Of a stretch of DNA of 64,000 bases, positions 10,201 to 16,821 are shown one piece after another. Source of the stretch: Sphingobacterium chuzhouense (GTDB taxonomy: Bacteria > Bacteroidota > Bacteroidia > Sphingobacteriales > Sphingobacteriaceae); assembly GCF_014692525.1 (NCBI RefSeq), contig NZ_JACNYL010000002.1, forward strand, positions 62,001-126,000. The letters run 5' to 3'. The notes under the pieces were generated by a model that was not told the DNA's origin, ran no database searches, and worked only from the letters and a program-made list of their open reading frames with translations. The first letter of the stretch is position 1, and the number at the start of each line of letters is the position of its first letter. The translations under genes and the position numbers were made by a program.

Positions 10201-10450
10201 AGTCTATATTCTTTACCCCACTTACAAACAACAGTACTTTTTGGAACTCGTTGGCCATAAATCCGTCCATATAGGCAGGAGATAGCCCCCCATAGGGCAT
10301 AGCGATATATATTGCCGGTAGTTCTACTTCGGGAAAAATATCGACGTTTATTTTTTTTATCGTGTTATAGGAAAAGAAAGCTATCGTCAGCACCATGACT
10401 ATGATGGCAATCGGCTTTCTTAACGCAAATCTTATCAGGTTCATGCGCAA
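7262..10450 (-). CDS. RND efflux pump inner membrane permease (AcrB/CzcA superfamily)
   Basis: At 1062 residues this is full length for the RND superfamily. It has the N-terminal helix (LIRFALRKPIAIIVMVLTIAFF), two large periplasmic loops, and the TM4 proton-relay segment LSIGILVDEATVTIEN at ~395-410. The acidic pair there is Asp402-Glu403, where AcrB has Asp407-Asp408 and CzcA has Asp-Gly-Ala. The second half repeats the architecture (VGLGVAIIVIFLMLSAYYQSFKVPLVILSVLPAVIAGS, SSRLRPVLMTAAAMLAGMLPMA). It exports substrates from periplasm or inner leaflet by proton antiport. The gene is separated by 3 nt from the outer-membrane factor upstream and 21 nt from the adaptor downstream. The intermediate TM4 motif makes a drug-versus-metal assignment unsafe. 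Confidence 0.95.
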   Translation of the reverse strand: MRMNLIRFALRKPIAIIVMVLTIAFFSYNTIKKINVDIFPEVELPAIYIAMPYGGLSPAYMDGFMANEFQKVLLFVSGVKNIDFKSVQGLTLMKLTFYPGTDMAQVAGEVSTTVSRAMGFLPPGAVPPMVVRFDGSSLPVGQLVFESEQRSVNELQTLAITRVRPMFVEIPGITSPAPFGGNIRSIVVNVDPEALQANGLSPEEVTIAMTKNSLPSPAGNIRIGDDNLMAPINSIAKDPEEFLNTPVKTSDNRTVYVRDVATVLDGADQTVGYALVNGKRSVYLPIIKKADASTLDAVKNLKDAIPMLKNQLPDDVDVRYEFDQSTYIERALSTLIHEGILGAVFTGLMILLFLGDTRGAIIVVLTIPIAILSAVTVLHLFGQTINIMTLSGLALSIGILVDEATVTIENIHQHMEMGKEKQRAIVDALLEISIPKLLILLCILAVLTPSFIMTGIPKDMFMPLSMAVAFAMIASFLASQTFVPILANWMMKNKHNKKADTPIKRAFFDKFRVNYSYKMRKWGTRSLPLFIAYILVAGGIAAMLLTAVGMDVMPVSNNGDFQVRIQAPQGSRLEKTEKIVKEITADIKTLVPDSGINLTSAFVGTHPAGSPINPIFLFTSASHEAVLQVSINQDVYSGSMEDLKEDVRKKIAEKHPEVQFNFEPMELTEKIMGQGAMTPIEVKVGANQINHAFAHATKIEANLKEIPYLRDVRMAEALAYPTLEIDVDRDLAGQFGLTMQDITRSLVTATSSTRFTDKNLWIDPRSGLVFQTQVQIPEGVMSSEERLRSLPLKKGSPRPVLEDIATIRKVTSPAQVNRKGPNRYVTLVANVYGKDLGTASRAVKEAIQNAGEPPRGTTIWTEGTLQLLDDTLDSLLVGLGVAIIVIFLMLSAYYQSFKVPLVILSVLPAVIAGSLILLFLTGSTLNLQSYMGIIMSLGVSVSNAVLLVNQAEYYRKQVALKPANAARLAASSRLRPVLMTAAAMLAGMLPMAMGLGDGAEQVAPLGRAVIGGLIASTITILLLVPHFFASLMSRTSIVSPSLDPDDEQSRYYAEQSGKQTIS

Positions 10451-10453
10451 TAA

Positions 10454-11836
10454 TTAAAGATTGTTAAACAGAAAATCGAAATCAGCGGTCAGCTCCGCTT
10501 CGTAAGCAAGCAGCATCCAGTAATCACGTGACGCCTCTATGTGTGCATTCTCCGCCTGTTCCAGCAAGCTGCGTATTTGCAACAACTCACTCAAAGCAAT
10601 AAGACCACTTTTATACCTTGCCAGATACATATCATAGGCATCCTGCGATTGCTTTACGGCAAGTCCCGTTTTCCCGAGCTGTTCGTATTGCTGATGGATT
10701 TTTGCTTGTGATGCGGAAAGATCTGCCTGCATCGCTAGCTCATATTGTGTGTGAAGTTGTTTCGAACTTTCAGCGTCTTTGAAAAGTTTCTCACCCTTCA
10801 GCCTACTGGTATGTAAGCCGCTGACGTTCCAAATAATACCGACGCCCACCAGAAAATTACTAGTGGTATTATTAAATCCATCTTTCCATGCGCCGGACAC
10901 TATTCCGTTGGGGGCGATACCGGTTCCACGATAGGCGTACCCTCCTAACAGTCGTAAGGATGGTAGGGCAGACCGTTTCTGTGCTTCGCCACGACGCGAA
11001 TAATATGCAGACTGCTTATCTAATGCATCCAATATGGGGTGAGCGGGATTTATATTAATTGGTCGCTTCACGAGATTTTGTGTAAGCGTATGGAAACGAT
11101 GGGATGATGAGGTGTAATCAATATTGTCTTTGCCATAAAGTTCTGACAATTTAACGACTGCCGCATGTGTAAGTCCGTCCCATTTATCATGCTCCCCCAT
11201 GGCCTGTATATACGATGACGAGGCAAGCAGGCTGTCTGCCGCAGGTCTTAATCCGGCTGCAGAAAGACCAGATGTAATGTTTCGTATGCTGTCAAGGCGT
11301 TCTGCATTCTTAGCAGTCCAGTTCAGTTTGGCATCATTATACAATAGGTTAATGTATCGTTCGGACAATATTTTTTTTAGATTGAGCAGATAAGCATCCT
11401 TTTCACTCACCGTTTTATCAAATAGTGTACGAACAGCCTCATTTTCCTTGCGAAGCCTGCCAAAGGAAAACAATTCCCACTCTACGGTCGTAGAGCCGAA
11501 ACTGTTGGCTGTCGTTGAACTGCCTCCTAATGCCGATGCTGTACCGCTCACGTTAAAGAAACCAGGTTGAGGGAAAAATGCACCGGCGCTACCTTCATAC
11601 GTACCATACGTATTTTGTACCTGTGCTTTTACTTGGGGAAGCATATCACTCTTTACTGCACGCTCATAGAGTTTTGCCGCGTCAACCGCTGACGTCCTCG
11701 CATTCACACCCGGATAATTCTTCTCCACTTCGGGCCATAGACTACCCAATGTATTTTCTGTTTGCTGCGCATATAAAGGCTGCACAACTACAATGGCAAT
11801 GCATAATGCTATGCTTCCCATTATTTGTTTTAACAT
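10454..11836 (-). CDS. TolC-family outer membrane efflux channel
   Basis: The 460-residue protein starts with a cleavable signal peptide (MLKQIMGSIALCIAIVVVQPLYAQQ) and has the two-repeat, helix-rich TolC organisation, with long amphipathic helices (RKENEAVRTLFDKTVSEKDAYLLNLKKILSERYINLLYNDAKLNW and the C-terminal LARYKSGLIALSELLQIRSLLEQAENAHIEASRDYWMLLAYEAEL). The ATG at 11836 is chosen; an in-frame TTG lies two codons upstream. It is the first gene of the minus-strand efflux operon and abuts the pump gene (3 nt). It would form the outer-membrane exit duct of the tripartite pump. Expression may be controlled from the repeat-rich gap just upstream. Confidence 0.92.
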   Translation of the reverse strand: MLKQIMGSIALCIAIVVVQPLYAQQTENTLGSLWPEVEKNYPGVNARTSAVDAAKLYERAVKSDMLPQVKAQVQNTYGTYEGSAGAFFPQPGFFNVSGTASALGGSSTTANSFGSTTVEWELFSFGRLRKENEAVRTLFDKTVSEKDAYLLNLKKILSERYINLLYNDAKLNWTAKNAERLDSIRNITSGLSAAGLRPAADSLLASSSYIQAMGEHDKWDGLTHAAVVKLSELYGKDNIDYTSSSHRFHTLTQNLVKRPININPAHPILDALDKQSAYYSRRGEAQKRSALPSLRLLGGYAYRGTGIAPNGIVSGAWKDGFNNTTSNFLVGVGIIWNVSGLHTSRLKGEKLFKDAESSKQLHTQYELAMQADLSASQAKIHQQYEQLGKTGLAVKQSQDAYDMYLARYKSGLIALSELLQIRSLLEQAENAHIEASRDYWMLLAYEAELTADFDFLFNNL

Positions 11837-11909
11837 ATTCAATGAAATTTTGAGAAGACTGTCAGATAGATATTATATCGGACAGCTTCGTATCGTCTTA
11901 AATAAAAGC

Positions 11910-11947
11910 AATAGAAATGATGTCTATTGACACATGATATCAATAGA
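11910..11947. promoter_or_regulatory. Operator-like repeats upstream of the efflux operon
   Basis: Three copies of a hexamer alternate in orientation: AATAGA at 11910-11915, TCTATT at 11923-11928 and AATAGA at 11942-11947. The second and third form a perfect 8-bp inverted repeat (TCTATTGA / TCAATAGA). The block lies 73 nt upstream of the outer-membrane factor ATG and just after the stop of the small membrane protein gene. There is no T tract next to the hairpin in the direction of transcription, so it is unlikely to be a terminator. A repressor-binding site is an inference. Confidence 0.4.
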
Positions 11948-11970
11948 AAAAAGAAAAGTAGAAGGGAATG

Positions 11971-12360
11971 TTATATAATAAGTTTCCGAAATTGGAGGAA
12001 GATAGGTAATCTACCTGGAATTTTAAGGTTACTGTAGCGGGGATGCACCTGCACGTAAATGTGCCTATAACCAAATAAGAGAATAAAAGTTACCGCGAGA
12101 AGTGCAACGGGCAACAGATCACTCGTGTTGGTAGAAGTTGGCTGGGAAATTTTGGCATCTGTTACCTGAACGTTAGCGCACTTTTCCATTCCATTGACAA
12201 CGAGCGAATTGTTCTTTTTAGCTGACTGCTGTTCCGTATTAACCGGAGTACCAGCTAAACTTTTGATACTGCTTTTTACCGGACAGGAGGTAAGCAGTAC
12301 AAAAACAACCGAAGCGATTACTGCGAGGTATTTTCCGTACTTTTTTGTAATATGTATCAT
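11971..12360 (-). CDS. Small two-helix membrane protein found upstream of the RND efflux genes (unknown function)
   Basis: From the ATG at 12360 the product is 129 residues: an N-terminal hydrophobic segment (YLAVIASVVFVLLTSC, residues ~11-26), an extracytoplasmic stretch of about 55 residues with a second cysteine (GMEKCANV, Cys61), a second transmembrane helix (LLPVALLAVTFILLFGY, ~82-98) and a basic tail ending LPIFLQFRKLII. The first hydrophobic segment could also be a lipobox (LLTSC). I recall similar short proteins beside RND genes in Sphingobacteriaceae and Elizabethkingia-like genomes, but know of no function. Upstream in-frame starts exist (ATG 12372, ATG 12378, GTG 12408). Its position and the paired cysteines hint at a metal- or redox-related accessory of the pump, but this is only a guess. 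Confidence 0.7.
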   Translation of the reverse strand: MIHITKKYGKYLAVIASVVFVLLTSCPVKSSIKSLAGTPVNTEQQSAKKNNSLVVNGMEKCANVQVTDAKISQPTSTNTSDLLPVALLAVTFILLFGYRHIYVQVHPRYSNLKIPGRLPIFLQFRKLII

Positions 12361-12465
12361 AATCCTATCCATAAACATTCGAAAGTAGCGATAATTTCCG
12401 CTAGACACAAAAAATCGCTTTCTTCTCTGGTAATTTTCACATCTTTTTTACAATATCTGTATCTT

Positions 12466-13071
12466 TTATATTACCGGAATATCGTTTTTGATCAATTTTA
12501 ACGTGTTACCAAAGGCAACTGCTGCTTGATGTACTTGAACACTCCAATCCTCCGCTGCATTATCGTCGGCTCCATCCGAAATGTATTTAAGGCAAAGGAA
12601 AGGAATGTTTTCTTTCATCGCCACTAAAGCTAATGCGTAGGCTTCCATATCTACGACATCGTAGATTGTCTCTGCATGTGCCATTTCAAAATTATCCCCC
12701 GTTCCACAAATGGTTTCCGGTAGTCCCTCCATCCGTAGACCGTATTCAAGAACAGGAGGCAATCCCGATAAGGGTGTTTCATATTGTTCGAAACCTAATC
12801 CTCGGACGTCCATATCTCGCTGTACAAATTTTGTACAACAGACCACTTCACCTTTTTTGTAATGATTACTTCCGGCAGATCCTAAATTGACGATTAAGGA
12901 AGGTCTTTCTTGTTGTATAGCTGTCATAAGGCCATAGGTAGCGTTTACTTTGCCGATCCCACATATTAAAGGAGAATATTCCATAAATATATCAGCGGCT
13001 TCGGATGCTAAAGCAAAAGTAAACAGCGTATCTTCTACAGGGAAAGCGGATGTGTGACTAATGGTGATCAT
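12466..13071 (-). CDS. Purine/methylthioadenosine nucleosidase-like protein (PNP_UDP_1 family)
   Basis: The 201-residue protein has the nucleoside phosphorylase fold signatures of the MTA/SAH nucleosidase branch: LICGIGKVNATYG near residues 36-47, LIVNLGSAGS at 59-68, the nucleoside-binding glutamate in VVDMEAYALALVA (MEAYA, 142-146) and the catalytic-loop aspartate in KYISDGADDNA (DGAD, 166-169). Such enzymes hydrolyse the N-glycosidic bond of methylthioadenosine, S-adenosylhomocysteine or related nucleosides in the cytoplasm. At 201 residues it is somewhat shorter than E. coli MTAN, and the exact substrate is not certain. It stands alone, divergent from an ABC-F gene with which it shares a 177-bp promoter region. 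Confidence 0.82.
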   Translation of the reverse strand: MITISHTSAFPVEDTLFTFALASEAADIFMEYSPLICGIGKVNATYGLMTAIQQERPSLIVNLGSAGSNHYKKGEVVCCTKFVQRDMDVRGLGFEQYETPLSGLPPVLEYGLRMEGLPETICGTGDNFEMAHAETIYDVVDMEAYALALVAMKENIPFLCLKYISDGADDNAAEDWSVQVHQAAVAFGNTLKLIKNDIPVI

Positions 13072-13100
13072 TTGTTCTTTTTAAAAGGATTGTTGGAATG

Positions 13101-13108
13101 CAAAGTTA
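13101..13108 (-). promoter_or_regulatory. -7 element of the nucleosidase promoter
   Basis: The minus strand reads TAACTTTG, an exact match to the Bacteroidota TAnnTTTG box. It ends 29 nt before the nucleosidase ATG. No clear -33 TTTG is seen at the usual distance. Confidence 0.5.
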
Positions 13109-13121
13109 TCAACAAAAACTG

Positions 13122-13129
13122 TATATTTG
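13122..13129 (+). promoter_or_regulatory. -7 element of the ABC-F gene promoter
   Basis: TATATTTG matches TAnnTTTG exactly on the plus strand and lies only 13 bp from the opposing box of the nucleosidase promoter, so the two would compete for polymerase. It predicts an unusually long leader of about 115 nt before the ABC-F ATG. A start-stop pair, ATG-TAA, lies in that leader at 13158-13163. Confidence 0.5.
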
Positions 13130-13248
13130 TAGAACTCCAAAATAGTAAATAAGCATTATGTAAAAATATAGTTTCTTTCAGACATTCAGAAAACAACGAA
13201 ACCCACTACGGTTCTGGTTGATTTAATAATCGCTAAAAGAAAGAAATC

Positions 13249-14838
13249 ATGCTTATTATCCAAAATTTATCATATATACATCCGAACAAGGAATTGTTGT
13301 TCAATAACATCAATCTTACCGTTAATCCAAATGAAAAAATCGCATTGATTGGAAACAACGGGGTAGGAAAATCTACATTATTGAAAATTATTGCGGGAAT
13401 GTTAGAACCTTCGGCAGGTACATTGCAGGTAGAAAACAAACCGTACTATATCCCACAGATATTTGGACAATATAATCATTTAACGGTTGTCGAGGCTTTG
13501 GGAATTGACAAAAAATTGCACGCGCTCCACGAAATTTTAAACGGAAATGTCTCCGAAGAAAATTACGATTTGCTTAACGATGATTGGACAATCGAAGAGC
13601 GTTGTAATGAAGTTCTTCGTGATTGGCAACTAAACGATCTTGACTTATCACAAAAGATGGAAACATTGAGCGGAGGACAGAAAACAAAAGTGTTTTTGGC
13701 AGGAATTGCCATTCATCAGCCCGAATTAGTTTTATTGGATGAGCCAAGCAACCATTTGGATATGATGGGTAGGCAGCTTTTGTATGACTTTATTCAAAAG
13801 ACGAAGCAAACCTTTATTATTGTGAGCCACGATCGGAAATTACTGAACATCTTACATACCGTTTGCGAATTAAATAAAAATGGTATCACAGTATATGGAG
13901 GTAATTATGATTTCTATATCGAACAAAAACAAGTAGAAATCAATGCCCTTACGCAAGATATCCACAGCAAGGAAAAAGCTTTAAGGAAAGCTAAAGAAAA
14001 GGAACGCGAGACGATTGACCGGCAACAAAAGTTGGACATCAGGGCGAAAAAGAACGTAGGTAAAGCCGGGCTTCCCAAAATAGTTGCCAATACGTGGAAA
14101 AGCAATGCGGAGCGAAGTACGGCCAAAATTGCAGGTGTACACACAGAAAAAATCGGAAATATCAAACAGGAGCTTCAAGACCTACGCTCTTCTTTGTCGG
14201 AAACCGATCAAATGAAATTCGGATTTGACGATTCGAAGTTACATAGAGGCAAAAATCTGTTTATTGCAAACAATATTAACTTTTACTATAAAAAGGAAGA
14301 ATATCTCTGGAACGAAAATATTAATATGCAAATCGTCAGTGGAGAACGTATGGCCATAAAAGGCGCAAATGGTACTGGAAAAACAACGTTAATTCAATTA
14401 ATTTTAGGCGATATAGATCCACAGGTAGGATCTGTTTACCGAGCTGAAAGCAGGTCGGTTTACATTGATCAAGAATATTCTTTGATTAATAACAGTTTGA
14501 AGATCTATGAGCAGGCACAACAATTCAATACGTCTGCCTTGCAGGAACATGAAATCAAAATTAGACTAAGCCGTTTTTTGTTTACCAAAGATGATTGGGA
14601 CAAGCCCTGTAACACGTTAAGTGGGGGAGAAAGAATGCGTTTAATGTTATGCTGCTTAAATATTACGAATCAGTCACCCGATATGATTATTTTGGATGAA
14701 CCGACTAATAATCTGGATATTCAAAATATAGAAATACTGACGAATGCTATCAATGACTATCGTGGGACACTACTCGTAATATCCCACGATGAAACATTTT
14801 TAGAACAGATAAATATCGAAAGGATAATTGCGTTGTGA
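13249..14838 (+). CDS. ABC-F family ATPase (translation factor / possible ribosome-protection protein)
   Basis: The 529-residue protein has two ATP-binding cassettes and no membrane segment. Cassette 1 has Walker A GNNGVGKST (35-43), signature LSGGQKTKVFLAG (~140-152), Walker B VLLDEPSNHLD (161-171) and switch histidine IVSHD (191-195). Cassette 2 has Walker A GANGTGKTT (372-380), LSGGERMRLML and IILDEPTNNLD. They are joined by a ~100-residue charged linker (KEKALRKAKEKERETIDRQQKLDIRAKKNVGK), the region that enters the ribosomal E site in ABC-F proteins. Known members are translation factors (EttA, Uup) or antibiotic-resistance proteins that displace drugs from the ribosome. The short length and the long leader are compatible with an inducible resistance type, but the sequence does not decide this. 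It ends 6 nt from a convergent gene. Confidence 0.9.
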   Translation: MLIIQNLSYIHPNKELLFNNINLTVNPNEKIALIGNNGVGKSTLLKIIAGMLEPSAGTLQVENKPYYIPQIFGQYNHLTVVEALGIDKKLHALHEILNGNVSEENYDLLNDDWTIEERCNEVLRDWQLNDLDLSQKMETLSGGQKTKVFLAGIAIHQPELVLLDEPSNHLDMMGRQLLYDFIQKTKQTFIIVSHDRKLLNILHTVCELNKNGITVYGGNYDFYIEQKQVEINALTQDIHSKEKALRKAKEKERETIDRQQKLDIRAKKNVGKAGLPKIVANTWKSNAERSTAKIAGVHTEKIGNIKQELQDLRSSLSETDQMKFGFDDSKLHRGKNLFIANNINFYYKKEEYLWNENINMQIVSGERMAIKGANGTGKTTLIQLILGDIDPQVGSVYRAESRSVYIDQEYSLINNSLKIYEQAQQFNTSALQEHEIKIRLSRFLFTKDDWDKPCNTLSGGERMRLMLCCLNITNQSPDMIILDEPTNNLDIQNIEILTNAINDYRGTLLVISHDETFLEQINIERIIAL

Positions 14839-14844
14839 GGACAA

Positions 14845-15618
14845 TTAATTCAACGTTCCTAAACTATCCACATTCATATCATGCTGAGCGAGAAGGCCAC
14901 GGTCGTCTATATCCCGTACAATTTTCGTACTCGCCATATATTCGTGGTTATCTGCATAAATATAAAGGAGCGTACCGTTCTTTATCGTATTGATGATAGG
15001 TTTTGTTACCTGTCTAGGCAATGCGGGACAACCGTAACTCCGACCTAGGCGACCCGTAGATTTGATAAACGATTCGCTGCAATAGTCTGCACCGTGTATG
15101 ACCACAGCCCTTGCTTTTGCTTGGTCGTTAATACCTTTTTCAAGTCCGTTAAGTACTAACGAATAGCCATTCCCGCCCTGATAGGTGTTTTCGGTTTCGT
15201 AAAAGCCTAAAGAACTTTGATAAGAACCATGTCGGTTCGAAAAAGAACGGGCATATTTGTCACCGGAGTTGCGTCCGTGCGATACAATCGTATGGTATAA
15301 AATCTTTTCATTTTTCATATCCAACACGACCATTCTTTTTTCAGTTGATGGCAATGTGAAATCGATCACCGTTAGGATATGATCATATTTGGGTTGCAAA
15401 GTCTGGTATCCTTGCATGGCCTGTTCAAAGGCTTCGTATTTCAAAACAGACTCCAAGTTCATCTTACGATAAAGGAGTTTGGTATGGTCAATTTTTGAAA
15501 TAGGTTCTTTTTCTACTACAGTTTCAACTGGTTTTTCTTTCGGGAGATGTTCTGTTAGCCTAGTTGGTATATAACTCACTAAAAACGACGTCAACAGCAC
15601 TAATATTAAACTACGCAT
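14845..15618 (-). CDS. Murein L,D-transpeptidase, YkuD_2-type catalytic domain
   Basis: The 257-residue protein has an N-terminal signal anchor (MRSLILVLLTSFLVSYI) and a catalytic domain with VVIHGADYC (His175) and GRLGRSYGCPAL (Ser194, nucleophile Cys197), the HxxD...SxGC pattern of cysteine L,D-transpeptidases. The SFSNRHGSYQSSLGFYETENTYQGGNGYSLVLNGLEKG stretch is typical of the YkuD_2 subfamily common in Bacteroidota and Proteobacteria. Such enzymes cross-link or edit peptidoglycan stem peptides in the periplasm. The ATG at 15618 is preferred to a TTG at 15624, because a promoter -7 box lies 24 nt further upstream. It is downstream of a second L,D-transpeptidase gene of a different subfamily on the same strand, with 72 nt between them. 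Confidence 0.9.
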   Translation of the reverse strand: MRSLILVLLTSFLVSYIPTRLTEHLPKEKPVETVVEKEPISKIDHTKLLYRKMNLESVLKYEAFEQAMQGYQTLQPKYDHILTVIDFTLPSTEKRMVVLDMKNEKILYHTIVSHGRNSGDKYARSFSNRHGSYQSSLGFYETENTYQGGNGYSLVLNGLEKGINDQAKARAVVIHGADYCSESFIKSTGRLGRSYGCPALPRQVTKPIINTIKNGTLLYIYADNHEYMASTKIVRDIDDRGLLAQHDMNVDSLGTLN

Positions 15619-15642
15619 AGGCAAAAAAATTTAATTCAAATG

Positions 15643-15650
15643 CAAAGGTA
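15643..15650 (-). promoter_or_regulatory. -7 element of the YkuD_2 gene promoter
   Basis: The minus strand reads TACCTTTG, an exact TAnnTTTG match that ends 24 nt before the ATG at 15618. A TTTG occurs 16 nt upstream of it, closer than the usual ~20. It suggests that the two L,D-transpeptidase genes are separately transcribed. Confidence 0.5.
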
Positions 15651-15690
15651 GCATTAATTTGATTATCAAAGTGTTAAATTAATGTCAAGA

Positions 15691-16725
15691 TCATTCAATG
15701 ACGATAACCAACGCATTAAAAGTTTCCGCCCAATCGTATACAAATTTAGCATGTGAGGACGCATTTCTTACACACATGTGCGATCGAGGCGTTGTTCCCA
15801 GCGACCAGCTATGTTCTATAATAGACGCATTAACGCTTTGCGTTGGCACACCATGTATATAAGCACCATTTGTGAAACGGCTGGCATAAGGTGCATAACC
15901 GTGAATCGTACTGGTACCATCTTTCAGATAAAACATTTTGGCTTTCTTTTCTTGGACCACAAATATCCCTAATGGCGTTTCGTGCGCGTAAGGTGGTTTG
16001 TGAACGCCGGAAGTAGCAGGATTCATGCTTCGGATAGCCCATTCACAATCACCGGTACGCTCTGCTGTAAGGATATTTTGATTGGTGACATCGACAAAAG
16101 CAACACGATGGAACGTGACCGTATCACCGATAGCTTTCACATACCGTTTAGGAGTCTCCCAAGTACCCTCAAAAGATACACCTTCTAATTTTACCATATC
16201 TACGGTATCGCTCGACAATAATTTTGCAAGCGCACCATCCCGTCCGTAAATAGTCGGGGCATCTGTCTCGCCGACAACGTAAAGGGGAGCAGCTTGATAG
16301 CGTTCTGTGCCTAGCGAATCAGAAATGAGTTTGTATTCATTACGATGATAGTTCTTTACTAGCGGCGCTTCGCGGTTTTTATTTTTCCGATTCTGTAAAA
16401 CAGCATAAGAAGCAGGTGCACGCTGAAAATTTTCTACAAACGCAAGTTTTTCTTTGATTTTGTCTAATTGAAAACGTCTGGTAGTATCCTGATAAGGATA
16501 GGTTTCTTCCAATGTATGCTTATCGTATGTGAATTCCTTCGAAAGTTTAATATCGTCTGCAGTTCTTGGCCTTTTTCTTGCCTCTTCTTCGGCTTTCTTG
16601 ACCATTTCCAATGAATCCGCTTTTCTTTGTTCTGCCGGATCAATTGTTTCCGTTTGTTGATTTCGGTTACACGACCATGTTGCCGCGCCGATGATTAAAA
16701 GTGATAACGTAAAATATACTCTCAT
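15691..16725 (-). CDS. Lipoprotein L,D-transpeptidase (YkuD fold) with variant SHMC active-site motif
   Basis: The 344-residue protein has a lipoprotein signal (MRVYFTLSLLIIGAATWSC, Cys19), then a charged helix rich in K, E and R (residues ~30-60). The C-terminal YkuD-like domain has TPLGIFVVQEKKAKMFY, GAYIHGVP (His291) and RSHMCVRN (Cys318). In the common YkuD motif the residue before the cysteine is glycine (S-x-G-C); here it is methionine. It probably cross-links or trims peptidoglycan on the periplasmic side and is tethered to a membrane by its lipid. The large N-terminal region (~60-240) has no motif I recognise. Upstream is a divergent retropepsin-PDZ gene; downstream is a second L,D-transpeptidase. 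Confidence 0.85.
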   Translation of the reverse strand: MRVYFTLSLLIIGAATWSCNRNQQTETIDPAEQRKADSLEMVKKAEEEARKRPRTADDIKLSKEFTYDKHTLEETYPYQDTTRRFQLDKIKEKLAFVENFQRAPASYAVLQNRKNKNREAPLVKNYHRNEYKLISDSLGTERYQAAPLYVVGETDAPTIYGRDGALAKLLSSDTVDMVKLEGVSFEGTWETPKRYVKAIGDTVTFHRVAFVDVTNQNILTAERTGDCEWAIRSMNPATSGVHKPPYAHETPLGIFVVQEKKAKMFYLKDGTSTIHGYAPYASRFTNGAYIHGVPTQSVNASIIEHSWSLGTTPRSHMCVRNASSHAKFVYDWAETFNALVIVIE

Positions 16726-16759
16726 GTATCGAGTTAACAGTTTGCTGATAGTGATTGCC

Positions 16760-16767
16760 CAAAGATA
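16760..16767 (-). promoter_or_regulatory. -7 element of the SHMC L,D-transpeptidase promoter
   Basis: The minus strand reads TATCTTTG, an exact TAnnTTTG match, 34 nt before the ATG at 16725. TTG trinucleotides occur upstream, but at 11 and 14 nt rather than about 20, so the -33 region is imperfect. Confidence 0.45.
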
Positions 16768-16821
16768 TAAAAATGTCCCAACAATCCGCTATCTTCGTAT
16801 AGAGGGTAAGATAACGTAAAA

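Noticed and set aside
11923..11947. A hairpin between the small membrane protein gene and the outer membrane factor gene as a terminator
   Set aside because: The stem is perfect, but no T tract follows it in the minus direction, so it is reported as operator-like instead.
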